A stretch of DNA of 64,000 nucleotides from Lagopus muta (taxonomy: Eukaryota; Chordata; Aves; Galliformes; Phasianidae), in NCBI RefSeq assembly GCF_023343835.1, contig NC_064434.1:19077505-19141504 (forward strand), read 5' to 3'. How positions within the stretch are numbered: the first letter of the stretch is position 1; each line of letters opens with the position of its first letter. The notes under the pieces are model-generated. The model made no database searches, was not told the origin of the DNA, and saw only the letters and a program-made list of their open reading frames with translations. Shown here piece after piece: positions 36,001-44,000 of the stretch. The position numbers were made by a program, and so were the translations under genes.

Positions 36001-39000
36001 CAAGCTGCCTTCTGCAAACTTCTGGTCAAAGTTTATAGTTATAGTTGATCAATACATGCTGGATCCCTCTTTCTAAGCGGTCCAGGCCTCCTGCCCAATA
36101 GGTAACTCATTGAGTTGATGACCAGAGCTCTGCTGGGTCATCAGTAGTTAAGAAAATTCCAGGTCCCAAGCCTCATCCTCTGCTAGTAAAACTCAATCAC
36201 TACTGGTCAGTGACACCCTCCACGTCAGTCTCAAGCTAGTGAATTTTTTCCCAGGTTTTCAAAATTCCAGTCACCGTGAATGGCGCCATTCAGGTAATAA
36301 CTTCCAGGGGTCTCCAACTCTGGCCATTATCAGTAGTCTCCATTTTAATTAATGCCCTCATCACTGCTTCTGCATTCTCAGGATAAAATATCTCCCAACT
36401 CATTTTATACTACTTAATTGGCATACAGGTTTTGAATCCAGCCTCCGTTTGTCAGCTGATTTATCAACGCTTGAAAATTTTTGTTCACTATCTGGAACAG
36501 AATCAAGGTCTGTCCTACCTGGAGCTCCTTGTCATCTTCCTTCCTCTAATTTGGACTGAAAAATTTAATCTGTCCAATGTGTATGACAGAGCCACAGGGA
36601 GTTGCTGAGTGGTATTAAGTGGTATTACATTCAGCGATTAGTTTGCTCTGCTGGGTTTTTATTTGTTCTTGCAAGGATTTAACATTTTATCAGGCATGTC
36701 CCCTTCCAGGCCTTCACTGATGCTGCTCCCAGCGCAGCATACACTATGGCTTTTCCTTTTCCTGGTCACACTCTTCATTCTTTCACATGTGCTGTAATCC
36801 TATCTGCCACAGCATTTGGATCATGTCTAATAATATCACAGAATCATATCATAAAGCCATAGAATGGCCTGGGTTGAAAAGGACCACAATGATCATCTAG
36901 TTTCAATCCCTCTGCTACCTGCAGAGTCACCAACTACCAGACCAGGCTGCCCACAGCCACAGCCAGCCTGACCTTGAATATAAATATAGGCCCATGCTAT
37001 TCCTACGGAGGTGAGGCAAACGTTATATTACTTAAATTTTTCAAAAACAGGGAGCAGTTAAGCACCACCATTTCCTGGTCAGTCACAGCTTGCCACTGCC
37101 TGTACCTTTCCCAGCTTATAGCTGAGAGGCCAATTCCCAGCTCTCTTCACTCACACATACTGGGCAGAGTGTTTGTGCTAAGTGATACCTTTCAACACTG
37201 AGGGGATCCTGTCCGTGACACCAATTAATGATTAATTATTCTCAGTTATCACCTACAGGGTCATTATACCTTTCTCAGCAAACTTAAAGCTTCCCATTCT
37301 CTTTTTCTCCAAAAATATCTTTAGTTCTTGTTGTCAGCTTGCCCCTGTTGTTGGCAGAACCCTTGTTCTGGCAGCTGTTTATGATGAATGTGTGACAGAA
37401 TCACACAATCACCAAGGTTGGAAAAGACCTACAAGATCATCCAGTCCAACCATCCACCTATCACCAACAGCTCTCACTAAACCATGTCCCTCGACAGAAT
37501 GTCCGAACATTCCTTGAACACCTCCAGGGTCAGTGACTCCACCACCTCCCTGGGCAGCCCATTCCAGTGCCTGACCACTCTTTCGGAGAAGTAGTATTTC
37601 CTAAGGTCCAGCCTAAATCTCCCCTGGTGCAGCTTGAAGCCATTCCCTCTAGTCCTATCACCAGATACACAAGAGAAGAGGGCAACCCTCAGCTCACTAC
37701 AACCTCCCTTCAGGAAGTTACAGAGAGCAATGAGGTCTCCCCTGAGCCTCCTCTTCTCCAGGCTGAACATTCCCAGCTCCTTCAGCTGCTCCTCATAAGC
37801 CCTGTGCTCCAGTCCCCTCACCAGCTTTGTTGCCCTTCTTTGAACCTGCTCCAGGGCCTCAAAGTCTTTCTTGCAGTGAGGGGCCCAAAACTGGACACAG
37901 TACTCGAGGCGCAGCCTCACCAGAGCTGAGTACAGGGGGACAATCACTGCCCTGCTCCTGCTGGCAACACTGTTTCTCATGCAAGTCAGGATGCCACTGG
38001 CCTTCTTAGCCACCCGGGCACACTGCTGGCTCATGTTCAGCTGAGCATCAATCAATACCTAAGGGCCATTTCCTCTACACAGTCTTACAGCCACTCTGCA
38101 CCCCAAGCCATGCAGGGGGCTGTCGTAGCCAAAGTGGCATTTGGTCTTGTTAAACCTCATCCCATTGGCTTCAGCCCAGCTATCCAGCCTGTCCAGATCC
38201 CTCTATAGGGCCTCGCTACCCCCAGGCAAATCGACACTTCCAGCCAACTTGGTGTCATAAATGTCTTGGTGTCACTTCAGTGTTTTACCAAAGCTATTGC
38301 TTTCCTATTGGCCACATTTAAAAGCAAATACTGTGGGTTGTGAAAACTGAACCAGAAAGCTCAACTCAGTCTAACTACAGCATAGTTTTCTCATAGCCAA
38401 TACATTCACTGTCATTTTATAATAGATTTTATGCAATCTCTGATGGCAATATTCACACTCTGTAAATCTCAGCAAACATAACTTCTTGAGAATGCTACCA
38501 AAATCACTTTGTTTAACCGTTTATACAGCAACTGTTCTTCCACACACAGAGATCAGTAAGCCAGCTCCTGGTCTAAGATGTCCACACAGCCTTTTACGTT
38601 ACAGTAGACAAGACAGGAAAGAGGCTTACTTACATAACATAGCATCATTCTAAGTTCATTTCTAGAGCTCAGGCATTAATTAGGTACGTTGCATAAGTGT
38701 AAAAACAGTAAAGTGATTTCTGGTTCAACTCCAATTTAAATCATTTCTTTGCCTTAAATGAATGAAAAAATATTTCCTGGTGCCTTTTCATATACTGTAA
38801 TTAAATATGCTCTTGGATGCTCAGTTTATTTCTTAGTGATAAGGAACTCCTATGATTAATGTAATTATCTACATTAACTAGATTATATTTTATTGTGTAA
38901 TGAATAGCTGCTTATCTCATTACAAAAAAAGTCCCAACACAGTAAACGGATACTTCTGTAACAGGCTTCTTTCAAAATAATGCAAAAAGAAAGTGTGTTT

Positions 39001-40695
39001 CTTCATGAAGGCACGATCTTTTGGGGATCAGTTCTCCCTGAATGTGGGAGAATATCTGAACTAATATGCTTCATTAAAAAGCAAAGAACACTACAGGTAA
39101 ATGCAGTTCCAGATACCTATTTAGTGGTGCTTTTTTCAGCACCAACAATAGTTATTCTAATCAAAAGTCAGAGGAAAAAAATCTATTAAGATGCGAGTAT
39201 CAGTTTCCAAGAATAATTAAAAATATGAAACAAACTTACAGTGGAAGAAGGTACAGATTACTTTCAAATCTTAACATACACTTGACCAGAAAAAAGAAGT
39301 GCTTTTCATGTTTAGTAGCTCTTACATCACATGCCATGTACAATTAGGCTTTTTTGTTTGTTTTTTAATAACCTGGGAGCATAGAAGAAGAAATTCAAAG
39401 ATATTTATTTTAAAAAATTAGTGTCAGACACATCAGTCCTTTGTGATTTATTCATCCTTCCCTCAAATTAAATATCATAGTTCAATCCACATCTAAACTA
39501 CCTTTCACTAAAAACAGTTTCTCAGCTAGATTAGGAACCTGATACAGGGCAAATCACCATCATGGATGTAAAGACCCATACATGCATATAAATTTTTTTG
39601 TGATGGATATCACTGCCTCCACAGCATACCATTTGGAGAGAAGGATGCACGTTAGATGTTTTTACACAGAGATGTTTGTCCAAACCACACGCTCCCAAAC
39701 ATACAGCAACTGATCATTTCTTATCTAAAGAACTTCTTCCCCAGGTGGGAAGTATTACGGGTGGTTTTACTATAAGGGAAATACTAGAACATATTTCACA
39801 AAAGTATACTCTTCTTTTGCTATTCAACTCATTTCGTTTTCTCTTATTAAAACAGATAAACAGTTTAAAAACGTTTAATCAACCAGTGGTTTTGTAACAA
39901 AACTGTCAAAACATCAAGGACTAATAGGGATCACCTCTCTCCACGTTAGACTAAAACAACCAGGAAACAGACGACGTTAAAACCGCATGAGATCAGTGAG
40001 GCACACAGCTTGCCATCCCATCAGAGAGTAGAAACTTTGAGAATACACCCAACAGAGCACGGCCATACAGTCAGGTTAGCTATCAGCTGGTTGCAGAGGA
40101 GCTTTGGGAAAGCAACCAAACCTTTTCTGATCCCTCCACTCTTCTGTTTTCCTAACTTCTCACGAGGCTCATGCATGATGTATGATTCTCACGTATTCAT
40201 TCATTTAGTTTAAAAGCCTTTTGCCTTCACATCTCCACGTGGGCCGCTCTCCAGATGACGGCCAGGACCGCACCGCACAACGTGCCTTCCGCCCTCCCCC
40301 GGGCTGCTCTTCTTAGCCGAGCTGCTCACAGCACTGCGAACACTCACACTGCGCTGACTCAGCGCACTCTCAGTCCCCACATCAACTTCACGCTTACCGA
40401 CACCGCGTTTCACCCGTTATTCCCTACCGACGGCCTCGATCTACACAGCGGCAGCGTTGTGCCGCGGCAAGAAGCGGACGGCACCCGCTCCCTCCGCCCG
40501 GCTCCCGGCCCGCTTCAGCGACCGCTGCAGAGCCAGGCCGGGTGAGACACGCGGCTCAGGCCCGGAGCACCCCGCACTCCACCGGCTCCCCGGGCCGCCT
40601 TGCCGCACTGCTGCTGCCTCCGCGGCCCGGCCCGGCCCGGCCCAGCGCTCACCCAGGCATACGAAGAGCACAGACTTCGCTTCCCCCGCCGCCAT
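20706..40695 (-). CDS. ACP1: Low-molecular-weight phosphotyrosine phosphatase
   Basis: Cytosolic low-Mr protein tyrosine / acid phosphatase that removes phosphate from phosphotyrosine via a cysteinyl-phosphate intermediate. Coding exons in transcript order are 40695-40653, 28200-28127, then either 28015-27902 or 27846-27733, then 23969-23908, 21758-21653 and 20783-20706. They splice in frame (43+74+114+62+106+78 nt) to 158 residues, the length I recall for the human enzyme. The P-loop C-x5-R-S is at 13-20 (CLGNICRS: nucleophile C13, R19). The general-acid motif DPYY is at 130-133, with D130 and the phosphorylatable Y132/Y133. The alternative third exon covers residues 40-77 and carries position 50-51 (Tyr-Glu or Trp-Asn), known in mammals to set substrate preference and purine modulation. 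The gene shares a CpG island with SH3YL1. No damage is seen. Confidence 0.97.
20784..21652 (-). other. ACP1: ACP1 intron 5
   Basis: Between exons 5 and 6. It contains a T29 run and AT-rich sequence. Nothing else is recognised. Confidence 0.8.
21063..21091. repeat. Poly(T) run, 29 bp
   Basis: Uninterrupted T29 in the ACP1 intron between exons 5 and 6 (A29 in the ACP1 transcript). It could be a retroposon tail, but no body is recognised beside it. Confidence 0.95.
21653..21758 (-). CDS. ACP1: ACP1 coding exon 5 with DPYY motif
   Basis: 106 nt encoding residues 98-133. It contains [19 protein letters not shown] and ends in DPYY, the general-acid aspartate and the two tyrosines phosphorylated in mammals. 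The acceptor is CCCAAG and the donor GTAAG (from 21652 down). Confidence 0.95.
21759..23907 (-). other. ACP1: ACP1 intron 4
   Basis: 2.1 kb between exons 4 and 5, with a T23 run and a short (TA)n at 21776-21785. No other feature is seen. Confidence 0.8.
22068..22090. repeat. Poly(T) run, 23 bp
   Basis: T23 in the ACP1 intron between exons 4 and 5. Simple repeat. Confidence 0.95.
23908..23969 (-). CDS. ACP1: ACP1 coding exon 4
   Basis: 62 nt encoding residues 78-97 ([20 protein letters not shown]) plus two bases of Arg98. The acceptor is TTCTAG and the donor GTAATG. Its upstream intron has a 177 nt pyrimidine minisatellite beginning 61 nt before this acceptor. Confidence 0.95.
24031..24207. 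repeat. Homopurine minisatellite, 12 bp unit, ~14.75 copies
   Basis: Fourteen perfect copies of GGGAGAAGGAAA (24031-24198) plus nine more bases. All purine on the plus strand, so all pyrimidine in the ACP1 transcript. It lies in the intron before ACP1 exon 4, 61 bp from that exon. Perfect copies imply recent expansion and likely length polymorphism. Open frames across it are artefacts. Confidence 0.97.
24251..24276. repeat. Poly(A) run, 26 bp
   Basis: Uninterrupted A26 on the plus strand, 43 bp from the homopurine minisatellite. Together they make a ~250 bp strongly strand-asymmetric block. Confidence 0.95.
24373..24459 (+). mobile_element. CR1 LINE 3' fragment
   Basis: A short tail only: GGCTGGAACTAGATAATC then TTGAGGTCCCTTCCAACTTA. 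It lies in the ACP1 intron, antisense to the gene, next to the poly-A run at 24251-24276. Confidence 0.8.
24737..24811. repeat. Long imperfect hairpin (75 nt) in ACP1 intron
   Basis: CACTGTAAAAATATTT (24743-24758) is perfectly repeated in inverse at 24790-24805. Outward pairing extends to 24737/24811 with one G-U pair. An inner TGTA/TACA pairing (24761-24764 with 24785-24788) follows a 2:1 bulge, leaving a 20 nt loop. Size and shape fit a pre-miRNA or a small MITE. No family is recognised. Confidence 0.6.
25753..25775. repeat. 23 bp palindrome
   Basis: ATGATAATCAT, a central A, then ATGATTATCAT. AT-rich, in the ACP1 intron. It contains GATAAT cores on both strands. It could be chance in AT-rich DNA. 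Confidence 0.5.
27733..27846 (-). CDS. ACP1: ACP1 alternative exon 3, Trp-Asn type
   Basis: 114 nt, 38 codons, a diverged tandem duplicate of the exon 55 bp upstream in the transcript. It begins [20 protein letters not shown] and ends AHKARQ, with Trp50-Asn51. The acceptor is CTTGCAG and the donor GTAGAA, which is weaker than consensus. It matches the human isoform with DWNVGRSPD. Using both exons together would keep frame but would require splicing a 55 nt intron. Confidence 0.93.
27902..28015 (-). CDS. ACP1: ACP1 alternative exon 3, Tyr-Glu type
   Basis: 114 nt, 38 codons, phase 0 at both ends. It begins [20 protein letters not shown] and ends ARQ, with Tyr50-Glu51. The acceptor is TCTGTAG and the donor GTACTG. 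It matches the human isoform with the [12 protein letters not shown] segment. It is mutually exclusive with 27733-27846. Which of the mammalian fast/slow names applies is from memory and not asserted. Confidence 0.93.
28127..28200 (-). CDS. ACP1: ACP1 coding exon 2 (rest of P-loop)
   Basis: Residues 15-39, beginning [20 protein letters not shown]. It completes the C-x5-R-S phosphate loop. The acceptor is CTGTAG (28201-28202) and the donor GTAAGC (28126). It ends in phase 0, so either 114 nt third exon can follow. Confidence 0.95.
28782..29150 (-). mobile_element. CR1 LINE 3' end in ACP1 intron 1
   Basis: The plus strand begins with the reverse 3' end (GAATCACAGAACTGCAGGGG) and continues into CR1 3' sequence with decayed ORF2 tail. 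Both strands hold short open frames that are LINE relics. Confidence 0.88.
29410..29522 (+). mobile_element. CR1 LINE 3' end with intact octamer tail
   Basis: Starts at GAGGGACATGGTTTAGTGGG and ends with three copies of the ATTCTATG unit. A clean tail suggests a comparatively young insertion. Confidence 0.9.
32200..33138 (-). pseudogene. ERV envelope (SU and TM) remnant
   Basis: Three broken open frames at 33138-32956, 32765-32481 and 32508-32200. The last is TM-like: a heptad-rich helix, an immunosuppressive-domain-like stretch, then a cysteine cluster with nine residues between the first Cys and the CC pair. The two upstream frames are SU-like, with an N-glycosylation sequon. Frames are separated by stops and a frameshift, so no envelope protein can be made. 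No membrane anchor is seen after the last frame. Confidence 0.82.
33522..33840 (-). pseudogene. ERV integrase remnant
   Basis: Minus-strand translation shows an LDN box (33812-33820) in the position of the catalytic-core second Asp, followed by a stop. A segment with the P-x-SG-x-xE-x-x-x-S-x-L-K arrangement around the third catalytic residue follows (about 33720). The region is frameshifted and interrupted. Confidence 0.7.
34012..34800 (-). pseudogene. ERV reverse transcriptase remnant
   Basis: Overlapping minus-strand fragments show an AFTW block typical of retroviral RT (about 34640) and a polymerase active-site box at 34512-34501 reading Cys-Met-Asp-Asp in place of Tyr-x-Asp-Asp. Two frames are needed to read through it, and stops interrupt it. 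It is inactive. Confidence 0.75.
34801..36835 (-). other. ERV internal region, gag/protease not resolved
   Basis: Between the RT remnant and the CR1 at 36836, no long frame exists. Short minus-strand fragments look retroviral (a [10 protein letters not shown] stretch near 35930; [13 protein letters not shown] near 35630), but I could not assign them to capsid, protease or dUTPase with confidence. Confidence 0.45.
36836..36979 (-). mobile_element. CR1 LINE 3' fragment within or beside the ERV
   Basis: Reverse CR1 3' end (ATCACAGAATCATATCATAA..., GGCCTGGGTTGAAAAGGACC) lying between the ERV leader-like segment and its presumed gag region. It was probably inserted after the retrovirus. Confidence 0.85.
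37205..37223 (-). other. Candidate retroviral primer binding site
   Basis: The minus strand reads TGGTGTCACGGACAGGATC, starting with the TGG expected opposite a tRNA CCA end. TGGTGTCA matches the tRNA-Leu-type PBS start. It is positioned 5' of the ERV internal region. An LTR before it could only be partial, as a CR1 begins 172 bp away. Confidence 0.4.
37396..38275 (-). mobile_element. CR1 LINE with C-terminal ORF2 (reverse transcriptase) remnant
   Basis: The longest LINE copy here. On the minus strand an open frame at 38055-37477 (192 codons) matches the C-terminal end of CR1 ORF2: [20 protein letters not shown], then [14 protein letters not shown], then [17 protein letters not shown]. The 3'UTR follows to 37396. 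ORF2 is 5'-truncated, so the copy cannot move by itself. It lies in the sense orientation of ACP1 intron 1. Confidence 0.92.
40653..40695 (-). CDS. ACP1: ACP1 coding exon 1
   Basis: It encodes [14 protein letters not shown] plus the first base of Gly15, up to the first part of the P-loop with catalytic C13. The donor is GTGAGC reading down from 40652. The ATG sits inside a YY1-type AAGATGGCGGC element. The next exon is 12.4 kb away. Confidence 0.95.
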
Positions 40696-40698
40696 CTT
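40688..40698 (-). promoter_or_regulatory. ACP1: YY1-type element overlapping the ACP1 start codon
   Basis: The minus strand reads AAGATGGCGGC, the classical YY1 core-promoter motif whose ATG is often the translation start of TATA-less genes. Here its ATG is the ACP1 initiator. It implies a short 5'UTR (inference). Confidence 0.55.
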
Positions 40699-40849
40699 CG
40701 CTCGGGCACGACCGCGCGACGCGGGCCTGGCGCGCAGCCGCACCGCCTGGCTTTACGGCCGTAGGCGGCCGCGGGTTTTGCCTGTTTTGAGAAAAGACAG
40801 TCGAGGCGGAAAAAATATATATGAAATAAATCATTTTATTTTTTTTAAG

Positions 40850-41034
40850 GAAACCCTGAAAAAACTACACGGCACGAATACGCGCGCTGGGAGGCGGGCG
40901 GGCGAGCGGGCGATCGCTGCGGGCAGGCGGTGGAGGGCCGTCTCAGCCCCGCCCGCCTCACCTGCCGCAGGTGTGCCGCTCGGCGGGGCCGCCCCAGCGC
41001 TGAGCAGAGCGGGGCGAGGCCGGGGCCGGCAGCA
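40850..41034 (+). other. SH3YL1: SH3YL1 exon 1, 5'UTR ending in the A of the start codon
   Basis: GC-rich first exon. The left edge (transcription start) is unknown. The right edge is GGCAGCA|GTGAGT at 41034/41035. The first coding exon begins TGAATAACC, so the A at 41034 completes ATG AAT AAC = Met-Asn-Asn, as in mammals. No other ATG precedes it in the exon. Confidence 0.75.
40959..40973. promoter_or_regulatory. Paired E-box palindrome in SH3YL1 exon 1 / promoter
   Basis: CACCTGCCGCAGGTG is a perfect 15 bp palindrome around one central base, holding CACCTG and CAGGTG. Such sites are bound by ZEB, SNAI and other E-box factors. It lies 61 bp before the SH3YL1 exon 1 donor. Confidence 0.4.
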
Positions 41035-44000
41035 GTGAGTATCCGCGGGGTGGGCGCTGCACCGAACCCTCGTGCCGGGCAGCGAGCCCCCGGGCCGGTT
41101 GGAGGGTCGGGGAGTGCCGGGCGGCACCAAGGGCTGCGGCCGTTCATTGGGTGTTGAGAAGTTTGGGGTTTTTTGCGATTAGAGTGGTGAGGGACTGGAG
41201 CGGGCTGCCCTGAGCGGTGCTGCGTGCCCCGGCCCTGCAGACACCCAGGTCAGGCTGGGTGGGACTGTGAGCACCTGATCTGGCTGTAGGTGTCCCTGTT
41301 CTTTGCAGGGGCGTTGGACTGGATGGCCTTTAAGGGCCCTTCTAACTCAAACGATTCTGTGATCCCAGATCAGTTATTGCGTTTCCCACGCACCCAGCAC
41401 CATGTAGGTGTGAAGAATGCGCAGCGTTGGAGCCAGACGGGGCTGTGACACCGCCTGATTATGGGCGCAGCCTCCTGAGACTGCAGGGCGAGTCTAGCTC
41501 TGTGTCCTGCTCACATGTGGCTCTGTCATGTAGCATATGCCAAGCAGCACCTTCTGCCTTTATTTCTGTGTTCTTAAAGTGTCCTGAAGTCTCGAATCAG
41601 AAATAGTTTTCTGCCTCCTACCTGTGTACTTGTATTGGTTGGGGGAAAGCTGGGATTGTGCATGGAAGTGAGCACTTTGGAGCTGATGGTCTTTGCAGAT
41701 CCCCTCTGTCTGAACTGTTCCAAAAGGTTTGAGCTATTAGAGAAGTCTCTGGGGAGTCAGAATCACAGCCTTTCAATATATAAAGGGGGGCTGTAAGAAA
41801 GAAGGGGACAGGCTCTTTGGCAGATTCTGTTGGGATAGGACAAGAAAAAATAGTTTCAAACTGAAAAAGAGGAGATTTAGACTGGGTATAAGGAAGAAGT
41901 TTTTTACTGTAGGTGTGGTGAGGCACTGGAGCAAGTTGCCCAGTGAGGTGGTGGATGCCCTGTCTCTGGAGACACCCATAGTCAGGCTGGATGGGACTCT
42001 GAACAACCTGATGTGGGTGTTGGTGTCCCTGTTCACTGCAGCAGAGTTGGACTAGATGACCTTTATTGGGTCCCTTCCAATGTGAACTATGATTCTATGC
42101 TTATAGGGAACAGAGATATATGCAGGAAGGGGAAATGAGGGACAGGATGATCATACAATCATGGAATGGCCTGGGTTGAAAAGGACACAATAATGATGTA
42201 GTTTCAACCTCCCTGCTATGTGCTAGACCAGGCTGCCCAGAGCCACAATTGGATGATGTCCAGTTTGACTGATAGAAGTGCTTTCTGTAGGAAATATCTG
42301 GAATATATATTTTGTTAAGGTACCCAAATATATATATTTTTTTCTCCTGGGTTACTGCAGTAGCATATGAGGCAGCTGTGCAGTGCACAAGGTGAGGGGA
42401 GGTGGGGGGCAGCTGTAGGCTACCAGGTGCTTGTTCCCTCTGTTCTTCTGTCCCTGGTGAGATGGTAAATAGGACGGCATTTGGAATTTTGTTCTTAAAA
42501 GCTTTCTTAAAACTTTGTTTTAGTTAAACCTTTGTTGTGTAAAGGTTAATGTACTTTCTTAGAACCTTAGATTGCCTTGAAGTTTATTTTTAGTTAATTA
42601 AAATAGAGTTAGCAAAACAAAACTGCTATTCAGTTTGGGCTTTTCCTCTCTAGCATAGCATGCTAAGCCTTGTATTTAACGTGAAGGGAGACAGGCAGAA
42701 CTGAATTCTTAGCTCTGCTTTAGCTTTGGTTATGCTACTTATCTCGCTTGGTGGGCAGCGCCCAACCCCTCTGGTACTGACTGTTGACACATCAAACGTA
42801 TTACAATAAGTGTGTTTGAAAAACTTGCAAACAGGGCTTCAGTTAGGTGGTTTCCTAAGGCTTGGCTGGCATGGTGAATAGGTGCAGTGATGTTTTGCGC
42901 AAAAGCCTGCCATTCTTGTTGCACAAATTCTTAGAAGAGTTCACTTTTTAGTCTTAGAGAACCCTCAAGGTAACTACCTTTGGTGCTTGTTGTAGAGTAT
43001 TCCACTGCCTCAATATTCTTGAAAATACAGATTTTTTACTGTTTTGGTATAAACTATTGTTTCTTTACCATCTGAAAGGTGAGTCTGTTCTTGTCTTCGG
43101 CTGTTTTAACTTCATTTGAGGATAGTAGAATTGTTCCATATGTGTGTGACTGACGTTTAACACTTTAGATGGAGCATAATTCTTTTTCTGGCTTTTTCCA
43201 ATGCCTGATCCTTCTGGATATCCTAAACTGAAAAGCTTGGTGTTGACTTGGTGTTGTAGTTCTCATACAATGTCTCCAACTTTAGTGGCTAAAATCGATG
43301 ATAGTTATTGATGCTAAGTTTGAGTGAGTATAATGTGTTCAGTGACACTAAAAAGGGTGGGTTTTCTACTGTTGATGGATACTTTATTAGTCTAACATCA
43401 ATCCTAAACTATTATACTGAGACATACCACTATGGACAGAGGTGATTTATAGAAGATGATAATTTATACAAACTCTGTACTATATACATACTGTGCATTT
43501 TCTTTCTATTCCAATGGTATGTATGTCTGGATAGCATTGCCTCATATTTCACATCTAAGCATTTACTCTGCTAAAACCATGTCGTGGAACATAAACTCTC
43601 CTAGCAGCATAGCTTTCTTCTGCTCCTGAGATGAGAAATAGGTCTCATTCTTTGTTGTTTTTAAACATCCTGACAAACCTAATTAGCAGTTGTCACGCTG
43701 ATTTTTGTTTTGTTTTGTTTTTCCTTTCATTTTCCCCCTTGTATCTTCTGTTTGCCTTGAAACATTAAATCTATTTTGTTTTTATTAAAATGCTGGGTCA
43801 AGATCATCACACATATCCAAACTACAAACTTGAAGTAGCATACTGTAATTGGTTATCTTTGTTCCAATTTCCCATTTTTAGGAACACATTGAATACCACT
43901 TAGCAACTTAGAGAGCTTTTGTATTGATTATGTTTACTAGAAATAACCTTTTCAAATGTAGTGGGACCTGTATTACTTGCGAGAGAATAATATGTTGAGT

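Larger units (their letters stand above)
32100..37223 (-). mobile_element. Decayed endogenous retrovirus in ACP1 intron 1
   Basis: Retrovirus-like segments follow the canonical order on the minus strand: a primer-binding-site-like sequence (37205-37223), an unresolved gag/protease region, reverse transcriptase (about 34.8-34.0 kb), integrase (about 33.84-33.52 kb) and envelope (33.14-32.2 kb). Every gene is broken by stops and frameshifts. No paired LTR was found: the segment near 37224-37396 does not recur near 32.0 kb. Limits are approximate. The element lies in the sense orientation of ACP1. Confidence 0.85.
28201..40652 (-). other. ACP1: ACP1 intron 1
   Basis: 12.45 kb, the largest intron of ACP1. 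It contains CR1 copies at 28782, 29410, 36836 and 37396 and the ERV at 32.1-37.2 kb. 29523-32099 and 38276-40239 are AT-rich and show nothing recognisable. Confidence 0.8.
40240..41110. promoter_or_regulatory. Bidirectional CpG-island promoter, ACP1 / SH3YL1
   Basis: About 870 bp of CpG-dense DNA between divergent first exons: the ACP1 ATG at 40695 (-) and the SH3YL1 exon 1 donor at 41035 (+) are only 339 bp apart. No TATA box is seen between them except an AT-rich patch near 40812-40850. The same head-to-head arrangement is known for the human pair. The long open frames here on both strands are GC-driven artefacts. Confidence 0.85.

Noticed and set aside
35850-36010. Possible integrase zinc-domain-like C-x-x-C box upstream of the RT remnant
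   Set aside because: Its place (5' of RT) is wrong for integrase and the following sequence does not continue as integrase. It is more likely a gag fragment, left unassigned.
40210-41157. Clustered open frames up to 193 codons
   Set aside because: Again CpG-island artefacts around the ACP1/SH3YL1 promoter. Only the 43 nt ACP1 exon is coding.
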